Numbered from the stretch's first letter, positions 21,600 through 32,971 are shown. The stretch is 64,000 bases of DNA from Nemertoderma westbladi (GCA_032718475.1 JAUCBJ010007616.1:1-64000), one strand, 5' to 3'. Notes: generated by a model from the letters alone, not told the origin. Translations and numbers: made by a program.

Positions 21600-22065
21600 T
21601 GGCAAAATGACGGACAGTCAGACAGGCGGACAGACAGTCTAGATTTCGTGAAATGTGAAAACTGACATCAGAAATGAAATCACAAACCCGAGAAACACCC
21701 ATAGCGAGAATTTTAGTTAGTTAGTATGTTTTCTTAATGTTTGACGGACAGTCTGACAAAAAGACGGACAGATAGACAGACGGACAGGCTGTATAGATTC
21801 CATGAATTGTGAAAACTGACATCAGACATTAAATCACGAACCCGGAAAAACCTTTTAGCGAGAATTTTAGTTAGTATGCTTTTTTAATGTTTGACAGACA
21901 GTCTGACAAAAAGTCGGACAGACAGACAAAAGAACAGACAGTCTAAAGTACGAGAAATGTGAAAACTGACATCTTAATTGAAATCACGAACACAAAAAAC
22001 CTCTATAGCGAGAATTTTAGTTAGCCTGTATTCTTTCTTAATGTTTGACAGACAGAGAGACAGAA
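21600..22065 (+). repeat. GACGGACAG tandem array, four monomers
   Basis: Monomers start at about 21610, 21744, 21892 and 22045, each carrying GACNGACAG clusters, GTGAAAACTGACATC and GCGAGAATTTTAG. The third monomer is the one absent from copy 1. Confidence 0.75.
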
Positions 22066-22561
22066 ATATGAATGGATGTCTGGTGTCGTTTTGAACTCTG
22101 AACTCGTTTTGAATAAATCATGAGCGATTACCCTTTAGTTTTCGTAAAATTATTCAAAAATGGAAAACGATAGAAGATTAGTGTTATATACCACTAGATA
22201 GCCCGAACAATTCTCTACGAGAATCGACCATCTGGAACACAACCTCGTGGGACCGAAAATCGTATTGCATTTGCATTTAAAGTCGATCCGGAGTAGAATT
22301 TGGTTACTTTCAGGAAAACCCTCAAAATATATAATTCTAATGTTTTTTTGGCTTTCATCTTGAATATTTATTTTTATTTTAAAGTTGTATCCGTGGTAGC
22401 TCTAGCTGTAATATTCTGGAATATACGGAAAATGTACGTAGATTTAGTTCACTTATGCGGTTGTAGTTAGTCTAGCAGTGTAAGTAACATAAAAATCGTA
22501 GCATCTCATGGGATAGAACCAGTTCAAATTCATTTCATAAACTCAAATCTTTCAATTCAAA

Positions 22562-23029
22562 ATGGGTAGAACAAAGCGAACCAAATCCACGAAAAAGGAG
22601 TTGGTTTATGGAGCAACAGGGATGTCAAAGATTTACAAAACCAAACTCATCAAGGTACCTGGTATTGGTCCGATTTTCTGCCAGCGGATGGAAAGGAAGG
22701 GAATAACAAAGACGAATCAGCTCATAAAACGCTACTTGGACCTCAAGGGGGATTACACACATTTTGCGGGATTTATGTATAGAGTTTGCGGACCGCATCT
22801 CTCGAAAAGGCACTTCAATCAAGTCTACAAATGGATGGTTGCACTAAGTACAGGTTACTGCACACCCAAAGCTTATCGGCGTGAAAGTGATAGTCCGGAA
22901 GCCGGGATAAGGGAAACTTTATCAGGGACCAGCAAGGTAGAATTAAGTAACTGTCTGTGTGCGCAATCAAAGTCTAGGGTAAGAAAACGGACCCGTTCAA
23001 AGAACTCAAAAGTCTCAGGGAAACGATAA
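22562..23029 (+). CDS. BAF-like protein with basic tail, copy 2
   Basis: Encodes 155 residues with the same BAF helix-hairpin-helix core and basic tails as the copy at 19642. Six nucleotide differences give four amino-acid changes (Asp15 to Val, Gln67 to His, Ile128 to Leu, Gly140 to Val) and two synonymous changes; all six are purine-to-T changes in this copy relative to the other. Both reading frames are intact, which suggests that both copies have been useful or that the duplication is very recent. Function is inferred from the BAF family: DNA bridging, chromatin and nuclear-envelope association, or interference with integrating elements. Confidence 0.8.
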   Translation: MGRTKRTKSTKKELVYGATGMSKIYKTKLIKVPGIGPIFCQRMERKGITKTNQLIKRYLDLKGDYTHFAGFMYRVCGPHLSKRHFNQVYKWMVALSTGYCTPKAYRRESDSPEAGIRETLSGTSKVELSNCLCAQSKSRVRKRTRSKNSKVSGKR

Positions 23030-23312
23030 GACTTAACTATTCAAAGCCGAACTGATGTAAAGGAAACCAAACAGATAGACGTAGAAAAGCAAATCAACTC
23101 AACTCAAATCAAAACTATTAATTATTATCTTTATAACAATATTTAGACATACAGCAGATTAGATTAGATGTATGTAGTGACAAATTGTATACATTACTGT
23201 ATTACACTTCAGTAATACACTTAGCTGATCGTTTAAAATTATTATATTGTTTCTTCATTATTACGCGTAATTAATATTCTAGAATTAAGTGAAAAACATT
23301 AGAATTATTTCA

Positions 23313-25668
23313 ATGAATAAACACATCCCTTATAAGGATTAATTCACTAGAGACGGGCCTAGCGGCCCATGAAGCAAGTCGTAGGAAACAAGTATGAGTC
23401 AAGTAAAAGCTCTTTGTTCTGTCTGATAATAATAAATTAGTGTGAGGGTAGTCCCGGTGGTGTACGAGAACGTTTCTAGACAACTTCAAACTATAATTAT
23501 TATGTTGTAATCATCTAATGAATTATAAAAGCTGTTGTGATTATAGAAGATAGAGAGCAGTTAGCGAAATGATTATTTTGTTCTATCGGATAGAGTAGTC
23601 TGAGTCTCAGAGAGGAGTCGAGGTGTCAATTGATTAATAATAATAACAGCAGTTGTCATGAATTCAATACAATCGCGCACAAAAAATGATAAGACAAATT
23701 CGGTCTTATTTTTGTAATAAATAAAACAAGTTGAGATGTTTCAATGTAAACCGCGATTAACAATTTGCACTGTTCAATGTAAACCACGATATTAATTAAA
23801 TCAACAATTATATTATTATTATAACAGATTTTTATATTTCAAACTATAATGTTAGCCTTATGGAGAATCATTATGAGGCTGAGTAAACATGCAGCCTTAT
23901 AAGAATACAGCCTCCACAGTATTAATGTTGGCACAAAGATTTTAAAATAAAACAATAATTAAATGAGAGCTAGAGAGCACAGTACAATCAATAGTAGCCA
24001 ACACACTGTGGTAACTAACAGTCATTTAGCTCGCACGCCAATTAATTAACATAGCAAGAATGCTTTGGGAAGAGTTATTCAGCTGAGACTGTAATAGCCA
24101 GCTAAACCAGTTAATGTTTGCTTCCTGTCTGGGTTGTAGAGTAGAGTGATAATACTTGGCAGAGAAAGTACGTCTTTGTTAGTTTGCCCTTCCTATTGAA
24201 TGCATTACCAGGCCATCTCTTACATTTTTCATGAGTGCCAGCTGGCGTTTTTATCATTGCGCCTATGGCATTTTTCGTGTTTTTGGGGCTATTTTTCGAA
24301 ATAAAACAAGTTGAGATGTTTCAATTTAAACCGCGATTTCACAAGTACCCATACAAATCTATTTTCATGGTTCATGCAAAATTTCATCAAAATCGTTAAG
24401 AGCCGTTTTTGCTCTAGGTCAGTAGTCTGTAGCCAGTAGCCAGTAGTCAGTAGCCAGTAGTTTTTTTTTCTTACAGTAATCAAGTCTAACTACTTGCTAA
24501 CTAATTTAATGATTATCCCGCATTTTAATCACCAATTTTATTGGGGGACCAAGTGCAGTGGGTTTTGTTTGGGCGTCATGGGTATTGTTGGGGCGTTGGG
24601 GCGCCCCAACCATTTCTTTCGTTGTTGAGAATGTATAACCCCGTGAGACCAAGTTGCTGAATTTCGAGATATATAGATTGACAAAAGTGAAAGTAACTAA
24701 GTAACACATTTGATATATATACATTTGAATATAATTTGGAAGGAGGTCCTGAACAGCGGATATTAAGCCCGATTCGCAATCAGACATAATTGTATGATTT
24801 TCAGGTATCACTACACCCCACTGATCAGCGAAATGCTTGATAACTGATAACAGCCTCCTATATACTGGATCACTGGAAATAAGTCATCAGTTGACAAGCG
24901 TAACTGCCGAAGAAAACTTATATTTTTTACTCTAGCTTTAAGAACTTTTTTTATGCAATAATTAGTAAATGTAAACTTCAATAATGTATTTGGTGTTATA
25001 TTTTTCATGTTGGTTCTTTAGCGGTGGGTGGCAATAGACATTGAGGATGGGGGACTTGTCCATGAGGCAATTGTCCAATCCTATTTCTAACCTTAAGAAG
25101 AGGAGTTAACCGCAAACACCAACTGTGTTTAGTGAGTTTAAAAAAGTTATTAACTTAATTAATTAAAACATTAAAGTAAAAAGCAGGTTACTGATGGTGA
25201 TTACAACTGGGAGTGTATCATCTGATATATAAAGTTATACTTTGTAAATTTTTCTGATTCTTTCTTTACAAACTAAATTCGTCTGGGTTTTTGTTATATA
25301 AAGTAAAGCCGAGATAATGTTTGCCCTCCATTAATAAAATTCCTATTTTTTCGTTTGTTTCTTTTATTTGCTAAATGTCTCGACATTAGGTTCCTTCCCT
25401 TTTTTAGTTTTTAATCCGTTCAATAGCTCTTATCAGCAACAACTCTTTACTGCATCTACATTAAGTAAATTGGGCGTCAAAGATAAGGGATTTTTTTAAA
25501 ATAATATAAGGTTGAGTTGGGCGTGGTCATGGTCAAACCAGTCTATATCAAACGAGACTTAGTTCCTTAACTCAGTGCGCAGGGCAAATAAGGGACAAAT
25601 TTATCCAAGATTGGTGGCTGTCCATTGCCTTATTACCTTAAGGGAGAACTTTATATCAAAACAGAATT
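23313..25668. other. Gene-free spacer
   Basis: No coding region is supported. It contains a 37-bp direct repeat around AAATAAAACAAGTTGAGATG at about 23722 and 24298, a TAGCCAGTAGTCAG run at 24420-24460, and a GTTGGGGCGTTGGGGCGCC stretch near 24590 that resembles the G-rich repeats at 14890. Confidence 0.5.
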
Positions 25669-25793
25669 CGGTACGGAATAATACCTAAACGAACTTTCAA
25701 ATGAACCACACGGTACGGAATAATACCTAAACGAACTTTCAAATGAACCACACGGTACGGAATAATACCTAAACGAACTTTCAAATGAACCAA
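25669..25793. repeat. 42-bp tandem repeat, three copies
   Basis: Three near-identical 42-bp units, each starting CGGTACGGAATAATACC, lie 70 bp before the large 52-bp array. Confidence 0.9.
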
Positions 25794-25864
25794 CATGAGA
25801 ATGGCTCTAACCCACCTTCTACGATGTACTTCGCACTACTGTCTGGAAATTGAAGTTGGTCGAC

Positions 25865-27942
25865 GGTCTCGTAAACCACGCCATTAACGTATATGTAGAA
25901 AGTTTTACTTTGGTCTGGTCTCGTAAACCACGCCATTAACGTATATGTAGAATGTGTAACTTTGGTCTGGTCTCGTAAACCACGCCATTAACGTATATGC
26001 AGAATGTGTAACTTTGGTCTGGTCTCGTAAACCACGCCATTAACGTATATGCAGAATGTGTAACTTTGGTCTGGTCTCGTAAACCACGCCATTAACGTAT
26101 ATGTAGAATGTGTAACTTTGGTCTGGTCTCGTAAACCACGCCATTAACGTATATGCAGAATGTGTAACTTTGGTCTGGTCTCGTAAACCACGCCATTAAC
26201 GTATATGTAGAATGTGTAACTTTGGTCTGGTCTCGTAAACCACGCCATGAACGTATATGCAGAATGTGTAACTTTGGTCTGGTCTCGTAAACCACGCCAT
26301 GAACGTATATGCAGAATGTGTAACTTTGGTCTGGTCTCGTAAACCACGCCATTAACGTATATGCAGAATGTGTAACTTTGGTCTGGTCTCGTAAACCACG
26401 CCATGAACGTATATGCAGAATGTGTAACTTGGTCTGGTCTCGTAAACCACGCCATTAACGTATATGCAGAATGTGTAACTTTGGTCTGGTCTCGTAAACC
26501 ACGCCATGAACGTATATGCAGAATGTGTAACTTTGGTCTGGTCTCGTAAACCACGCCATGAACGTATATGCAGAATGTGTAACTTTGGTCTGGTCTCGTA
26601 AACCACGCCATTAACGTATATGCAGAATGTGTAACTTTGGTCTGGTCTCGTAAACCACGCCATGAACGTATATGCAGAATGTGTAACTTTGGTCTGGTCT
26701 CGTAAACCACGCCATTAACGTATATGTAGAATGTGTAACTTTGGTCTGGTCTCGTAAACCACGCCATTAACGTATATGTAGAAAGTTTTACTTTGGTCTG
26801 GTCTCGTAAACCACGCCATTAAAGTATATGTAGAATGTGTAACTTTGGTCTGGTCTCGTAAACCACGCCATTAACGTATATGCAGAATGTGTAACTTTGG
26901 TCTGGTCTCGTAAACCACGCCATTAACGTATATGTAGAAAGTTTTACTTTGGTCTGGTCTCGTAAACCACGCCATTAACGTATATGTAGAAAGTTTTACT
27001 TTGGTCTGGTCTCGTAAACCACGCCATTAACGTATATGTAGAATGTGTAACTTTGGTCTGGTCTCGTAAACCACGCCATTAACGTATATGCAGAATGTGT
27101 AACTTTGGTCTGGTCTCATAAACCACGCTATTAACGTATATGTAGAAAGTTTTACTTTGGTCTGGTCTCGTAAACCACGCCATTAACGTATATGTAGAAT
27201 GTGTAACTTTGGTCTGGTCTCGTAAACCACGCCATTAACGTATATGTAGAATGTGTAACTTTGGTCTGGTCTCGTAAACCACGCCATTAACGTATATGTA
27301 GAAAGTTTTACTTTGGTCTGGTCTCGTAAACCACGCCATTAACGTATATGTAGAATGTGTAACTTTGGTCTGGTCTCGTAAACCACGCCATTAACGTATA
27401 TGCAGAATGTGTAACTTTGGTCTGGTCTCGTAAACCACGCCATTAACGTATATGTAGAATGTGTAACTTTGGTCTGGTCTCGTAAACCACGCCATTAACG
27501 TATATGCAGAATGTGTAACTTTGGTCTGGTCTCGTAAACCACGCCATTAACGTATATGTAGAAAGTTTTACTTTGGTCTGGTCTCGTAAACCACGCCATT
27601 AACGTATATGTAGAAAGTTTTACTTTGGTCTGGTCTCGTAAACCACGCCATTAACGTATATGTAGAAAGTTTTACTTTGGTCTGGTCTCGTAAACCACGC
27701 CATTAACGTATATGTAGAAAGTTTTACTTTGGTCTGGTCTCGTAAACCACGCCATTAACGTATATGTAGAAAGTTTTACTTTGGTCTGGTCTCGTAAACC
27801 ACGCCATTAACGTATATGCAGAATGTGTAACTTTGGTCTGGTCTCGTAAACCACGCCATTAACGTATATGCAGAATGTGTAACTTTGGTCTGGTCTCGTA
27901 AACCACGCCATTAACGTAAGAAAGTTTTACTTTGGTCTGGTC
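25865..27942. repeat. 52-bp minisatellite, about 40 units
   Basis: Units of 52 bp begin GTCTCGTAAACCACGCC. Variants differ at a few sites: CCATTAAC versus CCATGAAC, TATATGCAG versus TATATGTAG, and GAATGTGTAAC versus GAAAGTTTTAC. One unit near 26430 is 51 bp and the last has lost seven bases. The CCATGAAC variants cluster at 26246-26670, while the AAAGTTTTAC variants dominate 26780-27790, so the array grew by local duplication. Period 52 leaves long open minus-strand frames (MAWFTRPDQSYTFCIYV) that switch frame between units and are not genes. Confidence 0.95.
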
Positions 27943-28301
27943 GAAAGCGAGTTTCACTTCATTTTGGTATGCCCTTTATTTATAGACTCTCACTTCCACA
28001 GATATCCCTCAATATTGATACAGTATACAGTCAATTATTATCATCAATTTGAGGTCGGGACGGCAAAAACTTAGCAATATATATATTTATAAAGTGTTAA
28101 AATTACGAGCAGCTACAATCCAAACCACTTAAATATGTCTTTATTAATAATTGTGCTTATATTTAATTTTTATGTGAATTCCATTAATATGTATTGTTGT
28201 GCATCATTCAGATTATGGTCTCCAGAGTCTCTGTTCCAGTATCCTTATTATGTGTTAACACTTTGCGTACCAAAGATAAATTACATAAATTTTTACTTCC
28301 A
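27943..28301. other. Gene-free spacer
   Basis: AT-rich unique sequence between minisatellites. No gene or repeat is recognised. Confidence 0.5.
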
Positions 28302-28385
28302 AGGACCAAGAAAAATAATATTTGATCGGACCAAGAAAAATAATATTTGATCGGACCAAGAAAAATAATATTTGATCGGGCCAAG
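28302..28385. repeat. 25-bp tandem repeat, about 3.3 copies
   Basis: Units of the type GGACCAAGAAAAATAATATT followed by TGATC repeat three times with almost no variation. Confidence 0.9.
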
Positions 28386-28479
28386 GTTTATTTTCTTGTC
28401 GTACCAGAGATTTGTATATAAAGAGTTATTATCGTATAAATCATATTATTACTTATACTTATCCTACCCTCAAAAGCTG

Positions 28480-28980
28480 CACACTGCCGCTTTTAACCAT
28501 TTTCGAAATTTTTTTAAATCTTTCATTTGAACCCCATGGGCGGCATACTGCCGCCTTAATCATTTGTAACAAAATTATTGGCTAAATTGAAAGTAAATTA
28601 TTGCATAAACTATGTAATTTAAAATACTCTCAAACCAATAGGAATCCCTTCAAGCAATATTAAATTAACTTTTCTAGACCAGTTTTTCCTGCCCAACAAG
28701 AAAATGAACACCATTCTTACGCCCCAATAGTTATAAGAAAGTCAAGGAAAGAAAGATAAGCCTGGGGGTCAGGATAATATACAGTATGTAAAAGCGGCAC
28801 ATGGTCCTGAATTATTTAGAATGAATTTCATTGTAAATAAGTCAGGACCATGCTCATAAAGGCGGGAGTGTGCCGCCTTTATATAATTATAACCTAACCC
28901 CCAGGTCGGCAGAATGCCGCCTTTATATATATCATCCTGACCCCCAGGGCGGCAGGGTGCCACTGGAATATTCATATCTT
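28480..28980. repeat. Foldback cluster with GGCGGCA palindromes
   Basis: Left arm at about 28761-28810 (starting CCTGGGGGTCAGGATAATAT) is inversely repeated twice to the right, at 28842-28905 and 28906-28948, so one arm faces two. The short palindrome GGCGGCAN2-3TGCCGCC recurs here and at 28490 and 28540. No coding content. Confidence 0.75.
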
Positions 28981-29014
28981 GATGTGTATAATTAAATTTT
29001 ACAGTAAAGAATCA

Positions 29015-29163
29015 ATTGAGCAACTTATTGGGAAAGTGATTTATTGGGAAAGTGACCCAATTTTAGTTTTAAATGAATTTTTATTGGGCAAATGACTCAT
29101 CTGATTTTTATTGGGCAAGTGACTCATTGGGGAAGTGGCATATTGGGAAAGTGACTGCACCCC
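29015..29163. repeat. Repeat family D, uninterrupted copy
   Basis: Several units of TTATTGGGAAAGTGACT-type sequence ending GTGACTGCACCCC. It provides the empty-site counterpart for the MITE-like insertion at 15531-17491. Confidence 0.75.
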
Positions 29164-30102
29164 TAAAATTGACATTGGAAATTAAATTACTGACTTCGAA
29201 AACCACCAAAATGAAAATCATAGCTCTGTGGTGTTCTTCAGCTTCATGCCAGACATTATTAACCAACCAGACCCCAGACAGACAGTTTTGAGCGGGACGA
29301 TTTAAAATTTGAAAACAATTTTCTCGGAAAGAGATTTTTACTCCTCTGCCAATTCTTAACCCGTTTTTTGTAATTTTAGATCCATGTGATACGTAATTCC
29401 ATAAGCTGCGATAAATTTAGGGCAGTTTTTTTTATTTCATAATATTTCCCCGTCCCCACGTTTTTTGAACTGACAAACTTGCGGTGCTTTGTCATTGACA
29501 TTTGTTTCTGCATTGTATCGAATGTACATACAGGTTGTACAATGCAAAAACACCGTAAGTACAAAAAATAATCCTGAAGTCAAAATATTAATGGAAAGTG
29601 AAAAATAATCAAGTAGAAAAATTTCCCACCCCCAATTGTGTAGGGTTATAAACAATTAGTAATTTACTGACATTTTAAACCAACCATCTGAAGGAAAACA
29701 GTAAGTTGCGTTTTACTCAAAATGACTGTTTGTGAATTGCGGTCTTTTCACATTGCACGGCAGTCTGTAGTAGACCTAAAATTGTCGTGATGATAACTGC
29801 CCGCCCTGCTCAACTTCATAACACTGGTTCTATAGAGGTAAATCAAATTGTTGTCGCCAAATAATGAAAATCTGGTGATTATCTATTATTCTGTTGGTGT
29901 AGAAGGATAACTCCCACAGGTTTAGATAGGCCTACTGCTTCCTTCTGAAAAAAGTAACCGCACGCAATTGAAATTTTTTAAGGCCCCCCCCCCCCTCTGA
30001 ACACTTTTTTAAATGTCTACAATTTCTACTGAAATTAAAATATTTTGAAAATATTTTGATTTTATACAGTATGGACTGTTAAAAAATGGCTACACATTTG
30101 TT
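29164..30102. other. Gene-free spacer
   Basis: No supported gene. At 29700-29765 is a copy of the dispersed repeat also found inverted at 13800-13870 (GTCTTTTCACATTGCACGGC). A C tract is at 29986-29996. Confidence 0.5.
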
Positions 30103-31295
30103 TTTGTTTGGCTGGGTTGTTTACCCAGATGAGATACGCAACTACCCATACCCGCAGCTATTGTTTGGTCGGGTTGTTTACCCAGATGAGATACGCAACT
30201 CCCCGTACCAGCTGCTATTGTTTGGTCGGGTTGTTTACCCAGATGAGATACGCAACTCCCCGTACCCGCAGCTATTGTTTGGTCGGGTTGTTTACCCAGA
30301 TGAGATACGCAACTCCCCGTACCAGCTGCTATTGTTTAGCCGGGTTGTTTACCCAGATGAGATACGCAACTCCCCGTACCCGCAGCTATTGTTTGGTCGG
30401 GTTGTTTACCCAGATGAGATACGCAACTACCCGTACCAGCTGCTATTGTTTGGCCGGGTTGTTTACCCAGATGAGATACGCAACTCCCCGTACCCGCAGC
30501 TATTGTTTGGTCGGTTTGTTTACCCAGATGAGATACGCAACTCCCCGTACCAGCTGCTATTGTTTGGCCGGGTTGTTTACCCAGATGAGATACGCAACTC
30601 CCCGTACCAGCTGCTATTGTTTGGTCGGGTTGTTTACCCAGATGAGATACGCAACTCCCCGTACCAGCTGCTATTGTTTGGTCGGGTTGTTTACCCAGAT
30701 GAGATACGCAACTCCCCGTACCAGCTGCTATTGTTTGGCCGGGTTGTTTACCCAAATGAGATACGCAACTCCCCGTACCAGCTGCTATTGTTTGGCCGGG
30801 TTGTTTACCCAGATGAGTGGCCGGGTTGTTTACCCAGATGAGATACACAACTCCCCGTACCAGCTGCTATTGTTTGGCCAGGTTGTTTACCCAGATGAGA
30901 TACGCAACTCCCCGTACCAGCTGCTATTGTTTGGCCGGGTTGTTTACCCAGATGAGATACGCAACTCCCCGTACCAGCTGCTATTGTTTGGCCGGGTTGT
31001 TTACCCAGATGAGATACGCAACTCCCCGTACCCGCAGCTATTGTTTGGTCGGGTTGTTTACCCAGATGAGATACGCAACTCCCCGTACCAGCTGCTATTG
31101 TTTGGCCGGGTTGTTTACCCAGATGAGATACGCAACTCCCCGTACCAGCTGCTATTGTTTGGTCGGGTTGTTTACCCAGATGAGATACGCAACTCCCCGG
31201 ACCCGCAGCTATTGTTTGGTCGGGTTGTTTACCCAGATGAGATACGCAACTCCCCGTACCCGCAGCTATTGTTTGGCCGGGTTGTTTACCCAGAT
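30103..31295. repeat. 57-bp minisatellite, about 21 units
   Basis: The unit length is divisible by three, so plus-strand frames stay open for 251 and 440 codons, giving a 19-residue repeat (FGRVVYPDEIRNSPYQLLL). Two unit types occur: P with TACCCGCAGCTA and Q with TACCAGCTGCTA, in the order PQPQPQPQQQQQ, then a short partial unit at about 30812-30835, then QQQPQQPP. The first eight units form a 114-bp higher-order pair repeated four times. Differences between units hit first and second codon positions as often as third, and the partial unit shifts the frame. I therefore call it a minisatellite, not a gene, though transcription cannot be excluded. Confidence 0.85.
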
Positions 31296-31642
31296 TGCGC
31301 TGTAATGTGGATCGTCCGTTTTATTATTGCACCTGCTATGCATCTTTCTGAAAGCATTTGTATTTATCTACGCGAGTCTTTCATGTCGGGACAAAAAGTA
31401 CAATTTTATATTCTGAAACTTCACCCGTAAAGCGGGATATAGAGTAAATTTCCAGGATAAATAAATTATTAATTAGACATCAATGTCTTACTGAAAATAA
31501 ATGTATAGTTTATAGATTGGAAACATTGTTATTTTTAAAGAAATATTATAAAGATATAAATAAGAAATATCTATAAGTGCTAATGTATATTAATTGTTAT
31601 GCCCTGTATAAAAAATCACTATTATTGCTTGGCGAAGATACA

Positions 31643-32971
31643 CTAAAAGCCGTACTTAGATTGGGTTTCTTTCTTAGACAGTCTACTAGAGGCCCAGGAA
31701 TTCTGTAACTCTAATTCTTTCTCTTTTGCCTGGAAGGCCAGGTAATTAATCTGGTGTTTATTCTTCTGCAGTCTGGAAGGTCCCTCACCCTTCTTGGGTT
31801 TCCCCTTCCAGGAAGTCTCCTGGGACTGTAGTTTAGTTAACTGAATCTCCGTACCCATCTTCTGATCCTCCTGGAACACGTCGATAAAATTAACTTCTTC
31901 ACGGCGTTTAGACTTTCCCTGCAATCTTTGGAATTCTTTGCTGTCGATAATGGAGTCTGCTTGTGTCGTCCCGGTTGTGTCGGTAGTGTATCCCGCACCG
32001 GCGGTGTGCTGAGTGGGGGGTCCGCTGGTGGCTGGCGTCCCTTGAACCTCGGCAAGTGTAGAAGATTCCAGTTCATATGAATTCGGCTTAATAGATATTT
32101 CATTACTATTTACTTTATCTTCTCTGCTGTTCGAATAGCCGTTACTTACCGACAGATCGGTGGTTCTCCCAGTACCGGATATAACTGCGGTGGTATTTCT
32201 GCACAATCCGAGTAGATCTCTGTTACAAGGGGAGGAAACCTCTACAGTAGATTCCGACTCCATTGAGGTTTCTGAGGAGATCGGTTTTACTTCGTCTTCA
32301 TATTCGATCTCCGAGTCAAAGTTTACAGAATAATCATCTACCAGTGTGGAAGTTGAATCGGAAGCTTTAATAATTGGTGGAACCTGAACGTCTCGACGAA
32401 TTTCAGTTTGTTCTGACTTTGTGAGTTTCGCCTTTCGGCTAACCGCGTGGGGAATAAAAGCGACTCGTTTTAGTCCGTCGACGACTGAGGATTTGGGACG
32501 CGGGAGCACGGAGAACAACCCGGAACAACCGGGTTGTTTAGCGGCGGTCGCGATATCCCGTCGGATAACGCCGCTCGCGACATCCGGACGAACGGCGTCA
32601 CTCTTGTTATGATCCTCCTCGTCGGAATCGAGTTCCGGAACGCTAGACTCCATCAGAGAAACCATCCGTTGTCGCTCTACATCGCGTTTCGTAAGATTGC
32701 CATTGGCAACTTCCGTCTGTTTTTGAGATATTTTAATATCTACATTTAGGAACCCGCTAATAACGTCAAGGTTAGGCCTACATAGCCTAGACTCTGATTC
32801 ACTTTTATCGATATTGATTATAGGGTGTGCAACGCCAGTCTGAGTCTCACAGATATCCGGTCTACAAGAGGTGGCGTCTACGGTTGAGGTGAGGATGACA
32901 TCTTTGAAACTTTGGACATCTTCAGAACTGTCGCTGTCGCTGTTCTCATATTCATAAGCCACAAGAGACAT
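31643..32971 (-). CDS. PRCC: PRCC homologue (proline-rich protein PRCC)
   Basis: Single-exon protein of 442 residues. It starts MSLVAYEYENSDSDSSED, the acidic N-terminus typical of PRCC, and ends with the strongly conserved PRCC C-terminal domain: FQRLQGKSKRREEVNFIDV, then QKNKHQINYLAFQAKEKELE and LSKKETQSKYGF. A middle segment, LFSVLPRPKSSVVDGLKRVAFIPHAVSRK, matches the conserved internal PRCC motif. The long proline-rich region of vertebrate PRCC is replaced by Ser/Thr/Asp/Glu-rich sequence. In vertebrates PRCC is a nuclear protein associated with spliceosome components and with MAD2B, and it is the fusion partner of TFE3 in renal carcinoma. The ATG at 32971 is followed directly by the conserved SLVAY. 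Confidence 0.93.
   Translation of the reverse strand: MSLVAYEYENSDSDSSEDVQSFKDVILTSTVDATSCRPDICETQTGVAHPIINIDKSESESRLCRPNLDVISGFLNVDIKISQKQTEVANGNLTKRDVERQRMVSLMESSVPELDSDEEDHNKSDAVRPDVASGVIRRDIATAAKQPGCSGLFSVLPRPKSSVVDGLKRVAFIPHAVSRKAKLTKSEQTEIRRDVQVPPIIKASDSTSTLVDDYSVNFDSEIEYEDEVKPISSETSMESESTVEVSSPCNRDLLGLCRNTTAVISGTGRTTDLSVSNGYSNSREDKVNSNEISIKPNSYELESSTLAEVQGTPATSGPPTQHTAGAGYTTDTTGTTQADSIIDSKEFQRLQGKSKRREEVNFIDVFQEDQKMGTEIQLTKLQSQETSWKGKPKKGEGPSRLQKNKHQINYLAFQAKEKELELQNSWASSRLSKKETQSKYGF

Larger units (their letters stand above)
20537..23312 (+). repeat. BAF-like repeat unit, copy 2
   Basis: Same architecture as 17711-20393, with scattered single-base differences, one extra tandem monomer and a shorter family A segment. 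Divergence is low throughout, so the duplication is recent or has been homogenised by gene conversion. An AATAAA occurs directly after its right edge, but only because of the unique flank there. Confidence 0.85.

Noticed and set aside
25865-27942. Long minus-strand frames encoding MAWFTRPDQSYTF-type repeats
   Set aside because: The 52-bp period is not a multiple of three, so the same sequence is read in all three frames in turn. They exist only because the unit lacks stops.
30336-30848. Minus-strand 170-codon frame with SHLGKQPGQTIAAGTGSCV repeats
   Set aside because: Shadow of the 57-bp array; the plus-strand frames have no better claim to be coding.
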